In this document: piece by piece, positions 34,798-47,328 of the stretch
Position numbering within the stretch: position 1 is the first letter of the stretch
Layout of the letters: each line of letters begins with the position of its first letter
Source: Ornithodoros turicata
Lineage: Eukaryota > Arthropoda > Arachnida > Ixodida > Argasidae
Length of the DNA stretch: 64,000 nucleotides
NCBI RefSeq assembly: GCF_037126465.1
Contig: NC_088203.1
Coordinates: 55,651,581 to 55,715,580 of the forward strand
Direction of reading: 5' to 3'
The notes under the pieces: model-generated
Seen by the model: the letters and a program-made list of their open reading frames with translations, nothing else
Database searches by the model: none
Told to the model about the DNA's origin: nothing
Position numbers and translations under genes: made by a program

Positions 34798-36720
34798 TGT
34801 ATTATATTGACGCGAGTTGTAGGATAGGTAGGATAAAGGAACAACAAGCTTTAATGAGCAGCCGGAAGCCGGGCAACCGAGAGAATGAATCTTCGCGCGC
34901 TAAGCCGCGCGGCACCCACACTTCGTCACGTATCACTATCCCCCCCGTGGAGGTATTGATCATCCTGATCAATGATTGGGAGTGTGGTATGGCTTCATGC
35001 GCGACACGTGTACGACGTCTTCTTTTGAAGCCCTGTGAGTTCGGCGTTGCGCGCTGTCAGCCGTGCGGACGACATAGTTTACGGGCGAAGATTGGCGAAG
35101 CACTTCGTATGGGCCAAAGTATCGTCGCATGAGTTTCTCGGAAAGCCCAACTTTACGGTCCGGTTTCCACACCCAGACGAGGTCGCCCAACTTGTACAAG
35201 GGGTCCGAGTGCGTGGAGTCGTAACGGTCCTTTTGGTTCGATTGGGAGATCAGAGTGTAGGTGCGGGCGAGTTGGCGGCTTTCTTCGGCGCGGCTCATTA
35301 GTTCGGTCACGAAGTCTGTTCTGTGACCGGCGTCAACGTAGGGAAAAAGGGTGTCCAAAGTCGTGTCACTGGAACGGGCAAACAGGAGGAAAAAGGGGCT
35401 GAAGGAGGTTATCTCATGGCGGGAGGTGTTATAGGCATAGGTGATGAACGGCAGAACAGTGTCCCAGTTTCGGTGGGACGCGTCCACATACATAGAAAGC
35501 ATGTCGGAGAGCGTGCGGTTGAGCCGCTCGGTGGCGCCGTTGCACTGTGGATGGTATGCCGTGGTGGTAAGACGATGTACGCGACAGGCACGGAGAAGTT
35601 CTGAGACAAGCGTTGACAGGAAAGCTGACCCTCGGTCACTCAGCAGTTCCCTCGGTGCGCCGTGTCTCAATATGACGTGTTCCAACAGGAAAGAGGCAAC
35701 GTCGGGTGCTGTGGCCGTAGGGAGGGCCTTGGTCTCAGCATACCGGGTGTAGTGGTCTACGCAGACAACAACCCATCTGTTTCCGTCGGCAGAGACCGGG
35801 AAGGGACCAAGGAGGTCGATACCGAGGCGTTGGAAGGGGGCCGCGGGGGGCGGAATGGGCTGAAGCAGACCCTGGGGAGCGGACGGCAGGTGCTTACGGC
35901 GCTGACAATCGGTGCATCGCCGAACGTATCCGGATATGAATCGCCGCATGCCAGGCCAGAAGAAGCGCTTGATGACCCTGTCGTACGTCCTTGCGAAGCC
36001 GAGGTGTCCAGATGTTGGATCATCATGCAGGGTCTGAAGGAGTGCGCGGCAAAGATGGCGAGGGATAACGATCAAATAGGGTCGTCCGAAGGGATCAAAA
36101 TTTTTCTTGTAGAGGACCGAATCGCGAAGGACAAAGTTTCGGGAGCGTCGAGCGTCACGCCGTGAAAGCGGGGTGTGTGGCTGTAACATCTCGATGATGG
36201 TTTGCAACGATGAATCACGACGTTGCTCAGCGGGGAGGTCCGAGAGGTCAAATGGAATCGTGTCAAGGGAGTTCGTAATATTAGCGATGTCGGGGAGAGC
36301 AGCGCGGGACAAGGCGTCAGCGTCCAGGTGCTTGCGACCAGCTTTATGGACAACTTCGAAGTCGTACTCTTGGAGCAGTAATGCCCACCGTGCGAGCTTC
36401 CCGGATGGCGCTTTTATGTTGGCCAGCCAGCAGAGGGCATGGTGGTCTGTCACGACCTTGAAGGGCTTGCCGTAAAGGTAGGGACGAAACTTGTTTATTG
36501 CCCACACCACGGCGAGGCACTCTTGCTCGGTGACGCTATAATTCTGTTCCGGTGCGGACATGCAACGGCTCGCGAAGGCGATGGGGTGTTCAGCGTCATC
36601 GGGGCGTTGTGTCAGCACGGCGCCAAGGCCAGTTCCGCTGGCGTCTGTGTGGATCTCGACCGGTGCGTTGGGGTCAAAGTGCCTCAGTACCGGAGACGAA
36701 GTGAGTGCAACCTTGAGACG
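34798..36720 (-). mobile_element. 5'-truncated Ty3/gypsy element
   Basis: On the minus strand it has the RNase H and integrase half of pol, then a G7 polypurine tract. After that comes a probable 3' LTR of about 138 bp (34798-34935), which starts TGATACG and ends AATACA. Gag, protease, RT and the 5' LTR are missing. The right edge lies near 36700-36720, where a short repeat (GAGACGGTTACTT twice) marks the breakpoint. It is unrelated at sequence level to the element at 19766-24187. Confidence 0.8.
34969..36705 (-). pseudogene. Gypsy Pol fragment, RNase H plus integrase
   Basis: An open frame runs up to 36789, but residues before LKVALTSSPVLRHFD are not pol. RNase H has EIHTDASGTGLGAVL and VTDHHALCWL. 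The integrase has SGHLGFARTYDRV with CTDCQRR (zinc), the catalytic GIDLLGPFP, SDRGSAF and TTAYHPQCNGATERLNRTL. The C terminus is a chromatin-like segment (YKLGDLVWVWKPDR, YFGPYEVLRQ). The frame is intact over some 575 codons but lacks the RT half, so it cannot be autonomous. It stops at 34969, followed by the polypurine tract. Confidence 0.9.
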
Positions 36721-37160
36721 GTTACTTGAGACGGTTACTTTGGCTGCAGGAAAGCATGGGCTTTGACTGTAACCCATTGCACAACCCATTTACAGAGCTC
36801 GAAGATGGGGAGTATTAGTAAGTACTTGCTTTCTCTGGTTCTCCATATGCTTGCACAGAGTTAACTGTGCTACAGTACTGCATTCGTCAAATTTTGCAGG
36901 GATATGTCCGAGCTGGACATGCATCACCTCAAGCTTTTTGTTCAAGCTTAAATACCTCACTGGTGAGAATGTCAACTCTCAGAATTCCTGCTCAATGCAA
37001 TCCTGTTTTGAATGTTTTGGACCGGCCTGTTGATTTGTGCTTGGAAATTTACATATTGGTACACATGACCCAAGGTTATTTTTATACCTGGGTCAAATCA
37101 GTAAGCTGGCCCGAAACATAATTATGTCCATAAGGCTATCAAGTGTCCGAGACATGTTAA
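36721..37160. other. Spacer before the second Kolobok-like element
   Basis: No coding feature is seen. It ends in the TTAA target site at 37157-37160. Confidence 0.5.
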
Positions 37161-37393
37161 AGGTCAGCTCCGGAGATTTTGCATGGTGGCGGAGAGTTCT
37201 CCAAATTCGCCCTGTGCAAAAAATCTGTGTCGTCGCGACCGACCTTGCATGCGGCTTCCGTTGGCTTGCTGCCTGGATCACAATCGCGAGGTCATAAACC
37301 GAAACCGGGAGTAGCGTACGCGTACGCGATATTGTTGATACGGCTTGTTAGAGCCTGTGATCACACGTACGCCGTTATCGGTTCATCTGGAGA

Positions 37394-40300
37394 ATGAAGT
37401 GTAGTGCTCCCCGCTGTAAGAACACGTACAAGAACAACAAAGATGTTTCATACCACAAGTTCCCAGCAGATCTGGCGGTACGAAACCTCTGGTTGAGAGC
37501 TTTGAACTTGACAATGTGGACGCCCGGGAAGAACAGTCGTGTGTGCTCGGAACATTTTGCGCCAGAGTGCTACGAACTTAATCGAATGGCGGAATTCGGG
37601 ATTCAGAGTCGAAAAACTCTGAAAGGGGATGCGGTACCTACGCTATTTGACAATGAGGAAGAGGATAGCTCCAAGAGACCCAGGTTACAGGTACGTACTC
37701 ACACTTTGCATATATGAGGCTACGTTGGATATTTGTTCATCATGTGCGCTAGGGACGTGCATATAAGAAATGTCGGGAAGTGTTAGCTGTCGTATTTGTT
37801 ACTGTTCGTTGTCAGCGCAGTTGTTCGTTAATAATCCCCTCCCAAACATATAGAAAGACCCGGGTGAAGGTACCTCATGCAGCACACAGCTGCAGTTCCT
37901 TGATCCTTCACCAACTGCAAGCACTGCAGCAGAAACAATAGTTGCACAGGAAACGGCATCAGGTGACACAGGTAATATAGAGCTTATTTTTGTCATGGGG
38001 AGTTTGCACGTTGGGTGAAGGGCAGTAAATAACACAAATGCCCATGTTAATGTTCATTTCAGTGGAGCATCAGTTGGTAGCCTCAGGGGTAGTGTCACAG
38101 GGACAAAATATACGGTGTCCTCACTGCCACCAAGCGTTACCCACATCATTCAACATTGTTTCGTCTAGTACCCAAGAATTGCCAACATCTATTGGTGTAG
38201 CTGTCGGTACGTCCCACTACTTCAGTAAAATTTCTACATACAGATAAAGCGCCAAGTCATAACAAAAACAGAGTTCATATCAGTTTGACTACAGCAATAG
38301 ATGCAGACAAGGTAAGTTAGAACGTAAATGGGACAAACCACATCTATTGCTGCATTTATGAAGGTGTACCAACTACCCAGCTTTGTCCCCTTTGTGAAAA
38401 ACAGAGTTCTCAATATCCGTGCATCAGCAGTAATAACCATTGCTAAATATACGTTTCTTTTTGTTCTTTTAATTGCAGAGCCAACAATAGTAGCTAATCA
38501 ACAGTCAGAGGATCTGCCGCAGCACTTTCGCAGGTCTTCAACACCAGTAATGGAAGAGAATGTAGGAGCCATTGATGACATGATGATTGAGCCATGCTTT
38601 ATTGAGGAAACCTGTTTGAATGTCACCATTGATCAGAGGTACCCGATTAAATGAATAGCGTAGTTGCAAAATCATGTAAACAACAAAATGTGTCACACAT
38701 TCAGATTAGGGAGAATGAAAAAGAGAGTGCTACTGATTTCACAGCTGGAGGTATTGTTTCGTTGCAGAAATATTACACTCCTTGAGACAGTATCATTATT
38801 GGTTGATTTGTATCTCATACCATATGTTAAAAGAATGCTTTCTGTTTTAAGTAAATGAGATAATGATGTCAGAAATGCCATTACTTAATAAAGATATGTG
38901 TTAGTGGAAGCTACATATTCCAGAACATTGTCTTGCCGTTGCAGTCAGTTAACATACTCTGCAAACATAAAGTCGTTTTCATGTTTCATGTATGCATGTA
39001 CGCAATCTCTATACAGGGTGTTTCAGTTAAATCCCTGGGCTGAGTAATTCGCAAACGGATGCACCAATTGAAGAACTTTCTTTTTTACAAGCTCATTTCA
39101 ATTTCTATCTAAGTAATGAGCACCTCCCACTCATTCACACGGTGCGCAGCTTGTAGGTGGAATCGGACAGATACGCTTGTAAAAAGAGAAGCTGTTGGGC
39201 TGGTTTACCTGTTCGCAAATTGTGAATATAGCCCGGGGATTTAACTGAAACATCCTCTAGAGCAGAACTAGACAAATTTACAAAACCATATTTCCTTTCT
39301 GTCTCTCTGTGAAAAGATTTTTTCTTCATGCAGCCAGAATGACAATAACAAATTTGCGAACACCGCCAAACTTTTTGCCCATCAGCCATAATATGATGGC
39401 ACTTTTGTATTCAGTGACGACAAAGAATGCAGTGAACCTGCTCTGGAGAGTCAACATTCAGTAACTGAAGACGACACTTATGAAGAGGAATGGTGAGCTT
39501 TCATTTCAGTTTGAAACCTCACAGTCTTCTTATGTGAGGTATTGAACCAGGTCTAGCGCTCCACTAACTTGAATCATGCAAAATGTTGCGGCGAAGCTGA
39601 ACTACCTACTCCACACCAATAGTAGTGTTTGCTGCGGTTTCATCCCAATAAGAAAAGCATTTCTCTCACATACAGGCTCGACCCTAAAGACACCTCCTTC
39701 CATCCACAGCAGAGTAGCGAAGGGGATTGGTGAGTGCTATTGCTTTGTCTTCTGGTAACTCCTTTTACATATATTTGTTTACTCAGTTCAATCAGTTTTC
39801 TGGAGGAACCTGCCACTGGCACAGCTGAGGATACGAAATTCATTGTATTTGAGTCATGCCTCAGGCAGTTACTGCAGAGGTGTCCTCAGTGCTGCACGCC
39901 AGGCTGCGAGGTAACGCTCAAGTTCTTTGGCACACTGGTAAAGGCAACAGTGACTTGTCCAAGGCGACATGTCACACAGTGGTCAAGCCAACCAATGCAC
40001 CAAGGCAAAGCACTAGGGAACATCTTGCTGTGCTGCGCAATATTGTTTTCGGGGTGCAGTCCTACTCAAGTCATCAGAATGCTGAAATTTATGGGTGTCC
40101 AAAGTCTTCAAAAGTCCCAATACTTTGACTACCAGCGGTTTTATATGCCAGCAGTAACCGAGGTTAGTTGCACTCAACAAGGTTATGATCAGTTGCAACT
40201 ATGAGCTTTTTACATTCATGCACAGGTATGGAACACAGAGCAAGCAGAATTGCTGGACAGACTACAGGGACGTGAGCTCTGTGTTGCAGGTGATGGCAGG

Positions 40301-43300
40301 GGAGACTCTCCAGGCCACTCTGCTGATTTTGGGACTTACTCTCTCTTGGAAACTGGAGTCAATCGCATTCTACACATAGAAGTAGTAAAGGTAAATTGGC
40401 TGCATGTGCACGGAGAATATTCCATGTGGTATAGTGGCGCTAGGTCCATGATGTAAAACGGTTGGCATTCATCTGCATTGCTAGAACTATGCATGGTGGT
40501 TAATGGAGGACAGTCATGTCCTTACAGAATTTTCAGTTCACCATGTACTACCTGTATCACTGCACAATATAACGTACAAAATCATTTGCAATATACAGTA
40601 CTTAATACGTTTATCAACTAACTGTTGTCAAAAACATAAATCACTTTATTATTTAAGCTTACGGGCACTACACCAAAGTTCAAACAACAGCAATTCCCAC
40701 AAGGTAGTTGTGTTCTGCCATAATGTTGAGATACTTGTACAAGGACGGTTTGTTGGGTGTCAATATTTCGGTATTTACTTTGACATAGCACAAATAGTGA
40801 ACTGTAAAAGGTTTTGACTGGATGTAAACGACTACCATGGGGATTTTATATGAGATTCTAAAAAGAGACTGCTAATGTTGGGGCCCATTTTGTGGTGGGG
40901 CCTTGGGGCATACACCCCATAACTCCCCCCCCCCCCCCCACCATTACATCTGGCACTGTGATGCAAGATATTGCATTCTAAATGTTGGAATGTGGTAATG
41001 AGTGAGATGCACAGCTGCCACACGACACAGCAAATTATCTGATTGTGTTTATTCAGTCTACCGAAGTTGACTCCAGCAACCGGATGGAGAGAGCAGGCCT
41101 ACAAAGAGCGCTAGAATACCTTGACCAGCAAGGGATGAAAGTTGCCATGCTCATCACCGACAGGCACAATGAGGTCAAAGCCTTTATGAGGAATAATCAC
41201 CCGTCTGTAAAGCATCGCTTTGATGTATGGCACGTGGCAAAAGGTAGTTCCACATTCCCCTTGGTCTGCATGCATTGTTTTATAACAGTCTTTGTATACA
41301 GTGCAGTACACAAACCAGGACAGATATTCATAGTAAGTAACGTAGGTAACTGAGAGACATGCGGTCAAGGAATTTTTTTTTCTTAACCGTGAGGTGAGTA
41401 GAATGACCACGAGAGACCCATTTCCACAGAGAAAATGTTTGGTTATTGACTTAGGAAATTTTGGTGTTCAATTCAAGAAATTAAGTTTCCATCAATTGAA
41501 ATTAATTACAAAATGGCATCAATATGTGGTAAATGTTATTGGCAGAAAAAAAAATCCATTGGGCGCATGCCTCTCCATTGCCTACGTTACTTACTATGAA
41601 TTTCTATCGTGATTGGTGGACAAACCTGTATATCGGTTAACATATTTCATTGTAGAAATGATATGCTTTGATGCAACTTTTGCTTCCGTAACTGTTAGTG
41701 TTGAGATGTTTCCAATTTACACATGTTCACATTTTATCGCACCTTCTACAGCACTGCTATTCTTACTACGGAGCAGATATAAGCCACACTTTTGTCTGAT
41801 TCAGGCATCAGGAAGAAGGTACACGCTGCATCACTAGTGAAGAAACATCAAGTGCTGCAAAAGTGGTGCCCCAGCATTCTAAATCATCTCTACTGGTGTG
41901 CACGTACAAGTGACGACGATGGCCAGCTCATCTTAGCTAAGTGGCTGACAATTCTACGTCACATCATTGACATTCACAAGCATCCTGGTCTGCACCCAAG
42001 ATGTGCACATGGCGAGATAGGAGAAAGACTCTGGCTTCACGAAGGTGATTTACTATGATGCTGCTGCCTGGTACTCATACTAAATTTCACACTTATAGGA
42101 ACAGAAACCTTCAAGAAATTGGAGGGAATTGTAGCAGCACCACACCTCCTAAAGGACATTCCCTCGCTTGCCCCTAACAAGCAGACGTTTGGTCTAGAGG
42201 CATTCCATGCTGTTATAATTCATTTTGCCCCTAAATCTTCAAAATTCACTTACAGTGGGATGGTTGCACGGTAAGTGATGTCTGTGTCAACATTACAACT
42301 GTGCTTGGTACCACGCCTTGCAACTATGAACAATTTTGTAAAATAGTGGAATTTACGGAAATTGCACAGGCTGAAAGAACAATTCAGCAAAACTCATCCT
42401 CCTTTTAGAGCAAAATTAGTTTTTTTCTCTCCAAAATCATGGTGACTCAATCTCGATCAAAAACGTCGACCCCTATGATTGCACCGACAACTTTTGTCAT
42501 TTTCTTCATTAATGTTGAGCAGTTAACTTTTTAATTATGCAGTATAGAAGCTTGGCTCAAATGCAACCTCTGCTGCTTTTGATGCACTGGTGCCATTACA
42601 GCTTTCAGAAAAGTGATTGAAGTAACACCTTCATGGTAAATAATCCTGTGCATTGGGTAAGCACAGAGGAAGACATGACAAGATGGCTCAAAGCCAGCAA
42701 AGCGCCATTCTGTTATTACGTCATTACCATCTCTTTCACTATACCACTCCTCCCTTTTTTCCCCACTGTGTGTTACATAAATAAAATATAGAAGCCGACA
42801 CTGAAGATTTTCGTTTAAGTTTAATTTCTACAAGCTTTCGCGTTGAGGTCCACGCTTCCTCAGGTACAAAGTGAAATGGTGACACACATAAGTATATATA
42901 GTATAGACATATACACGATTAAACACACTGCTGTACAAAGAAAGAAAAGGGGACAGGAGATATGGTACCACATGTCTGTGTACAATGAATAGCTGGGCAG
43001 ACTGATAAGTGACCTCTAACCGTTTAAGAACAGTAAAAGGTGTTATTGTAAACAAAAAGGCTTGCCAGCCCATTTGCGCGGAAGGGGGGTCAGGAGTGTG
43101 GGGAATGAGTGGCCCAGAATGGACAAAAGGGAAGGTTACGGATTATCTAACTGAGAGCCAGACGATGACTGAAGCGAAGATTCAAGAATTGTGCACAAAT
43201 AAATATAGATACATAACTATTGAATGTACATAAGCGGATATAACGAGCCAGGACTAAGATTCAGACCATTTGGTGTGAGACAGACCATGAGTCAGACCAT

Positions 43301-44061
43301 GTGTGTCGTTCTCTTCATTGCCCAAGCTCAGGCTAAACTTATCATGAATATAGTCCACCAGCTTGACTCCATCTATGCCATTTTATGGTACAGCTAAGCT
43401 TTAAAAATAATACTAACTAAATAAAGGTAAAAATTATTTTGTTACTGAGATGTATGTGATGCCACGGTGTGTGATGCCACATGTCATGGAAGCAGCTCAA
43501 CACCTTTCTTTTCTTTTTTTCAGCACGTACATCGCAGGGTTACACTTCAACCACAATGCTGACAGGGCAGTAGCTAAGCACATTGTGAGGTGCTCCAAAG
43601 CTCGAAAGCGCTGGACAGTGAGTGGCGTGAAAGCAAAGGCTTCATATGGTTAGTGTGACCTGTTTACATATTTACTGAGGTTTATGAATGTACCTCTCTG
43701 TGGGAGAAAAAAAATAATTGAAAAGTGACCACAAACAATGTTCAACTAATGATTCTGAGCAATGCAGGAGTAACACTGAAATGTAAAGCTGCACTGTTCC
43801 ATTACTATGTTTACTGCACAGAGAGGCACATTCAGATACCATTTTACCACAACATGCTTCCTGATCATCTTCATTTTCACGTCAGACTATGTCCAGAAGC
43901 TTACTGGCGCAGTTCTCGATTTGTGTCTACGGTGGCCTTCCTTTGCTGTTGCAAGGAAGAACGTAGAAGAAACCGTTCATGACACACTGAGCAGCAGATG
44001 TGGCCCAAAGCCCCAGTTGGAAGAGGCTCAACGAGCTCACCAGAAGAGATTCAGTGAATGA
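37394..44061 (+). CDS. THAP-DDE transposase-like gene, 13 exons, open
   Basis: Exons: 37394-37690, 37896-37971, 38063-38206, 38479-38638, 39415-39492, 39676-39729, 39796-40162, 40226-40390, 41057-41243, 41805-42044, 42099-42270, 43524-43648, 43886-44061. Every junction is GT/AG and every phase matches, giving about 746 residues to a TGA. Exon 2 could end 9 bases earlier in the same phase. THAP finger at 1-85: C3, C8, C51, H54 and AVPTLF at 80-85. A CPHC motif near 140 may bind zinc. From about 260: FIVFESCLRQLLQRCPQC, then AGDGRGDSPGHS (D415), LITDRHNEV (D482), HRFDVWHVAKGIRKKV, NHLYWCA and CAHGEI (E580), consistent with an RNase H-like DDE core. It sits between the TIRs at 37161 and 45595, so it is the element's transposase. 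It has no stop or frameshift, so recent activity or domestication is possible. Confidence 0.9.
39013..39256. mobile_element. Short MITE with CAGGGTGTTTCAG ends
   Basis: The left end CAGGGTGTTTCAGTTAAATC and the right end GATTTAACTGAAACATCCT are inverted. The interior (CACTCATTCACACGGTGCGC, GCTTGTAGGTGG) matches the foldback element at 56624-57343, so both belong to one family. It lies in the fourth intron of the transposase gene. Confidence 0.75.
40922..40939. repeat. Poly-C tract
   Basis: An uninterrupted C run of about 17 in an intron of the transposase gene. Length may be unreliable in sequencing. Confidence 0.8.
42800..43100 (-). mobile_element. Penelope-like terminal repeat fragment (tentative)
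   Basis: The plus-strand string CAAGCTTTCGCGTTGAGGTC followed by CACGCTTCCTCAGGTAC resembles the widely dispersed CTTTCG...TCAGG motif of Penelope-like element ends. It lies in the long intron between exons 11 and 12 of the transposase gene. Boundaries are not defined and no reverse transcriptase is attached. Confidence 0.35.
42834..42863 (-). ncRNA. Hammerhead-like core in the Penelope-like fragment
   Basis: The minus strand reads CTGAGGA, then A, GCGT, an 8-base loop, ACGC, GAAA, GC. This fits the hammerhead core CUGANGA-stem II-GAAA with one extra A. Penelope-like elements are known to carry minimal hammerheads in their terminal repeats. A convincing stem I and cleavage triplet were not worked out. 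Confidence 0.35.
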
Positions 44062-45580
44062 GATCAACAGCAAGGTAGTGGCAACCCTGAATTGTGTGAA
44101 CCAGATATGAACCACTACAACATTTAAAGTAATGTTAACGGCAGCCGTGCAGTCTCCTACATCAGCAGCTTTGACACTAACATTACTTCATTTCTTTTCA
44201 TTATTATTATTATTGCACAGTGGCATCACACCGTAGCAGCTTATGGAAGATGACGACGCACCCCTACTACCATGTGCCATGGCACGAGCCAGACGGTTCT
44301 ATCAGCAACATGATGCGGAATGCAAACTCAACCTGCGATCAGAAACAACATTAGAGTATACAGTGCAGTAAATATAGTAAGGTGGAGTTATATGTGGGGC
44401 ACTCATCCATATTTTTATCCCCATTACTTCTTTACGAACACTACTCCTGCACTGTTAGAGATTATTTTTCAATGTATCCTTGTGTCTTGCAGCACAGAAA
44501 AAAAAAGACATAATTAAATCACTTGTTAATCTAGGAAACTGTTGAGCCTTCTCTGTTGCATGTTTACCCTCATTTTACTTCAGCTGCCACATCGAATGAA
44601 ACACCACTACACCATCGCTACATGTAGAAAGAAGGTATGTAGAAAGAAGAGCAAAACAGCACCATTCATGTACACTTCCAAAGGTTTAACAATGTGCTAT
44701 TGCTATGATAGCAGTCACATTTGGTTGTTTTTTAGGTACGCTGCCATTAAATGTGACATTGTATCTGTTTGTAAATCTGATCGTTATCTTTATTGCTACC
44801 AAGTCAGCTTGTGCCATGTTGTCTCCCGCAGTAATGCGTTTTATTTGCAGCGCAGGCTGCAGAGTAATCTCATTAGGGCATGCCTCGAGCCGCTTTAGAA
44901 ACAGGTGCCACAGCGGCCTTAGCTTTGTCAACAATGCAAAGAAAGCGCGTGCGACATTCCCGTATGCAGCTTTCATTATTGCTGTCGAACAGTGAAGTCG
45001 AAGAAATGATGAGCTACTTACAGATTCTGCGCACAGGCAAGGCAGCTCCGGTGTCAACAATGTGTTACAAAAACAAACCACGAAATTATGTGAATCCCAT
45101 TTATACGGAAGCACAGTGCAGAAACTTCGGAGTTCCAAGATATGCACCTACCGTTCGTGAACGCACGTCAATTAAGACTACATGCATCGGTTGCTGGCAA
45201 CGCTAAGGGTGTACGTGATGCATTCGATACTCTATTGCATCGTTGACGTTCGAGGAAAACAATAGTGCATTGGCCGAAACATAGTAAGTCGTTCAAAATC
45301 CTCGCTATCTGCTATTTCGATGGCAGGAGACATGTGTCGTCTGCCTCCACAGCAAGGGAAGAGAAGAAGGCAAAGAAGAACACTGATATCGGTGACGTCA
45401 GTGATTGAAACATCGTGAACAGCTGCCGTCATAAAAATGGCGGCCCCCATGTTTGTTTCGGAATGCAGTTTTTGTGTTTTTCGAAATACGGAGGGCTTTA
45501 TCTGAAAACTCTCAGTCGTTTCCGACGTAGTTAGACGTGACCTTTCAGAATATCGCAACAGTTTCAACAATTCACGATAC
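44062..45580. other. 3' part of the Kolobok-like element, no gene assigned
   Basis: Downstream of the transposase stop there is no recognisable domain on either strand. The minus-strand frame 45147-44686 is open for 153 codons but has no motif I know. Confidence 0.5.
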
Positions 45581-45629
45581 CTCCGGAGCTGACCTTTAAT
45601 GTGAAAGAGAAATGAAGAAGGGGTATAAA

Positions 45630-46086
45630 TAGGGAGTGACTTTTTCGGGTTAAAACCGATTCTGCCCGGTTATTCCCCCCGAACTGATGCACGACCAATT
45701 CGGGTTAAACCCGATTTCTTTCTGATCTCCAGTCACTATGGAATCCTCAAGTGACATTTCCACTGAAGACAAACAAAGGTCGCCACGTGTAACACATGTA
45801 AGAATGGGTCACTTACGCTCCCAGCAATACACCCATGTGTGTCAACACTGTCTATGCCTTCGAGGATTACCACTGGAAGGTCACGATCCCGCAAAAAAAC
45901 ACAAAAAGAGAGATTAGGAAAGGACTCAGTAGACAAGAGGAGAAACAAAAACACCCGATAACACCCGGCACAATTATATATATTTATACATATAATTATA
46001 TATATGTATAACAAAGGCACAATTATCGCCTGATTTTTACCCCCCGAATCTGAGAAAGGCATTGAACCCGAAAAAGTCACTCCCTA
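45630..46086. mobile_element. hAT-type MITE (457 bp)
   Basis: Terminal inverted repeats TAGGGAGTGACTTTTTCGGG match perfectly at both ends. They are flanked by a perfect 8-bp target duplication GGTATAAA (45622-45629 and 46087-46094). An 8-bp duplication with a YAGGG terminus is hAT-like. There is no transposase. It sits 30 bp outside the right end of the Kolobok-like element. Confidence 0.9.
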
Positions 46087-46094
46087 GGTATAAA

Positions 46095-46617
46095 CTGGCA
46101 CAAAAAACAGCGCAGAGACAGGACGTGAGTAGACAAATGAAGCTCTGACTAACAACTGTGGTTTATTGGGAAGGAATGAAAACAATTTTGTGGTTGACAT
46201 ACTGGGTCTCGTGGGAAAGGAGGGTAATGGAAGGCACACTGTTACCACCTCTATTATGAATTTGAATCATCCGTCTCATTTGACTAGTCATGTCCGGTCT
46301 CTGCAGTGTATTTTGTGTCCAGTATGTACCAACTCGCCCACACTGTTGCTATGAAGGGGTTATAAGTATGGAAACACAGTAGTGATGCTTTGTGAATGCT
46401 AACGTTTTTATGCTTTGCGTCCTTTTTTAGTAGACACCTGCTTTTACAATTCTACAGTACATTTAGCTATAGCTGAGGGTGATCTCCATCTTTTCCTTTC
46501 CTTTGTGTATACAGGAAACCAGTGCCATCACCTATGCTCCCTATGCTGCTGCCACATCTAGCAGAAGGATTTCACTGGTGAGGACTACCAAAAGCAAAAC
46601 AGTTGAAAGGATGCTAT
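46095..46617. other. Spacer with one exon-like stretch
   Basis: From about 46516 (after TATACAG) a frame reads ETSAITYAPYAAATSSRRIS and on through SKTVER, directly interrupted by the next MITE. No family recognised; it could be part of an older gene or repeat. Confidence 0.3.
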
Positions 46618-47267
46618 CAGTGATGGCCACTAACTACTTCTACAGTAGTTCAACTATAACTACTAACTACTTTGTGATTGAGTAGTTTAACTAGTAGTTC
46701 AACTACTTTTCAGGGGAGTAGTTAAAACTACTTTTTTAACTACTGCAATGTAGTTCAACTACATCTATAACTACTTAACGTTGTCCACCAACACCAATCC
46801 CTCGTAGTGTGCGTGGACACCTAAATATGAATCACAAGCAATAATAAACTTTGGCTCAAGCCATTGCTACGATCGTCAAATACAAAGCTTGCGGCGGGAT
46901 TCTTTCTGTGCCTACGCGATAAACTAAGTTGCAGAATTATTTCACAGCAAATGAGGCTTCACTAGAAAAGCATTAAAAGTAAAGATTTAGTACACATGCA
47001 CGACACAATTGCTGTGCACCTCCGTTCTCATCAAACAAGTAGCTCAAGGTAAAAGTCGGAAGCACAATCGTGCCGTAAAGCTTGCGGCAAAATCAGAAGT
47101 AGTTGGCGCCTTCAGTAACCTAACTACTGTAGTTAACTACTTAAAATAGTAGTTTAAGTAGTAGTTGCCACTACATTTCTGCAAGTAGTTGATAACTACT
47201 TTTTAACTACAATCAGGTAGTTTAACTAGTAGTTTAACTACATGTAGTTAACTACTGGCCATCACTG
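46618..47267. mobile_element. hAT-type MITE rich in GTAGTT repeats (650 bp)
   Basis: The ends CAGTGATGGCCA are inverted and flanked by the perfect 8-bp duplication GATGCTAT (46610-46617 and 47268-47275). Both sub-terminal regions are packed with variants of AACTAC and GTAGTT, typical of transposase-binding repeats in hAT elements. The core is unrelated and non-coding. Confidence 0.92.
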
Positions 47268-47328
47268 GATGCTATACATTTAAGTGCAGTCAAGGTATAT
47301 ACATGCATTTTATTTTTCTATTGGACAC

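Larger units (their letters stand above)
37161..45595 (+). mobile_element. Kolobok-like DNA transposon, apparently complete
   Basis: Perfect 15-bp terminal inverted repeats AGGTCAGCTCCGGAG (37161-37175 and, reversed, 45581-45595) are each flanked by TTAA (37157-37160 and 45596-45599). The 8435-bp interior contains one complete THAP plus DDE-like transposase gene. TTAA duplication, an AGG terminus and a THAP-bearing transposase fit Kolobok; piggyBac also uses TTAA but has CCY termini and no THAP. Two younger repeats sit in its introns. The superfamily name is inference from these traits. Confidence 0.85.

Noticed and set aside
34575..35132. 185-codon plus-strand frame beginning MKMMHNVKK
   Set aside because: It runs from a hairpin into the antisense strand of a gypsy LTR and pol; no domain.
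40063..40103. CTGATGA on the minus strand as another hammerhead
   Set aside because: No stem II with GAAA at the right spacing. It lies in a conserved coding exon.
44686..45147. 153-codon minus-strand frame in the 3' part of the second Kolobok-like element
   Set aside because: No motif and no matching exons; position alone is not enough to call a gene.
37161..45595. piggyBac assignment on the basis of TTAA
   Set aside because: Termini start AGG rather than CC, and the protein has a THAP finger and a different catalytic pattern.
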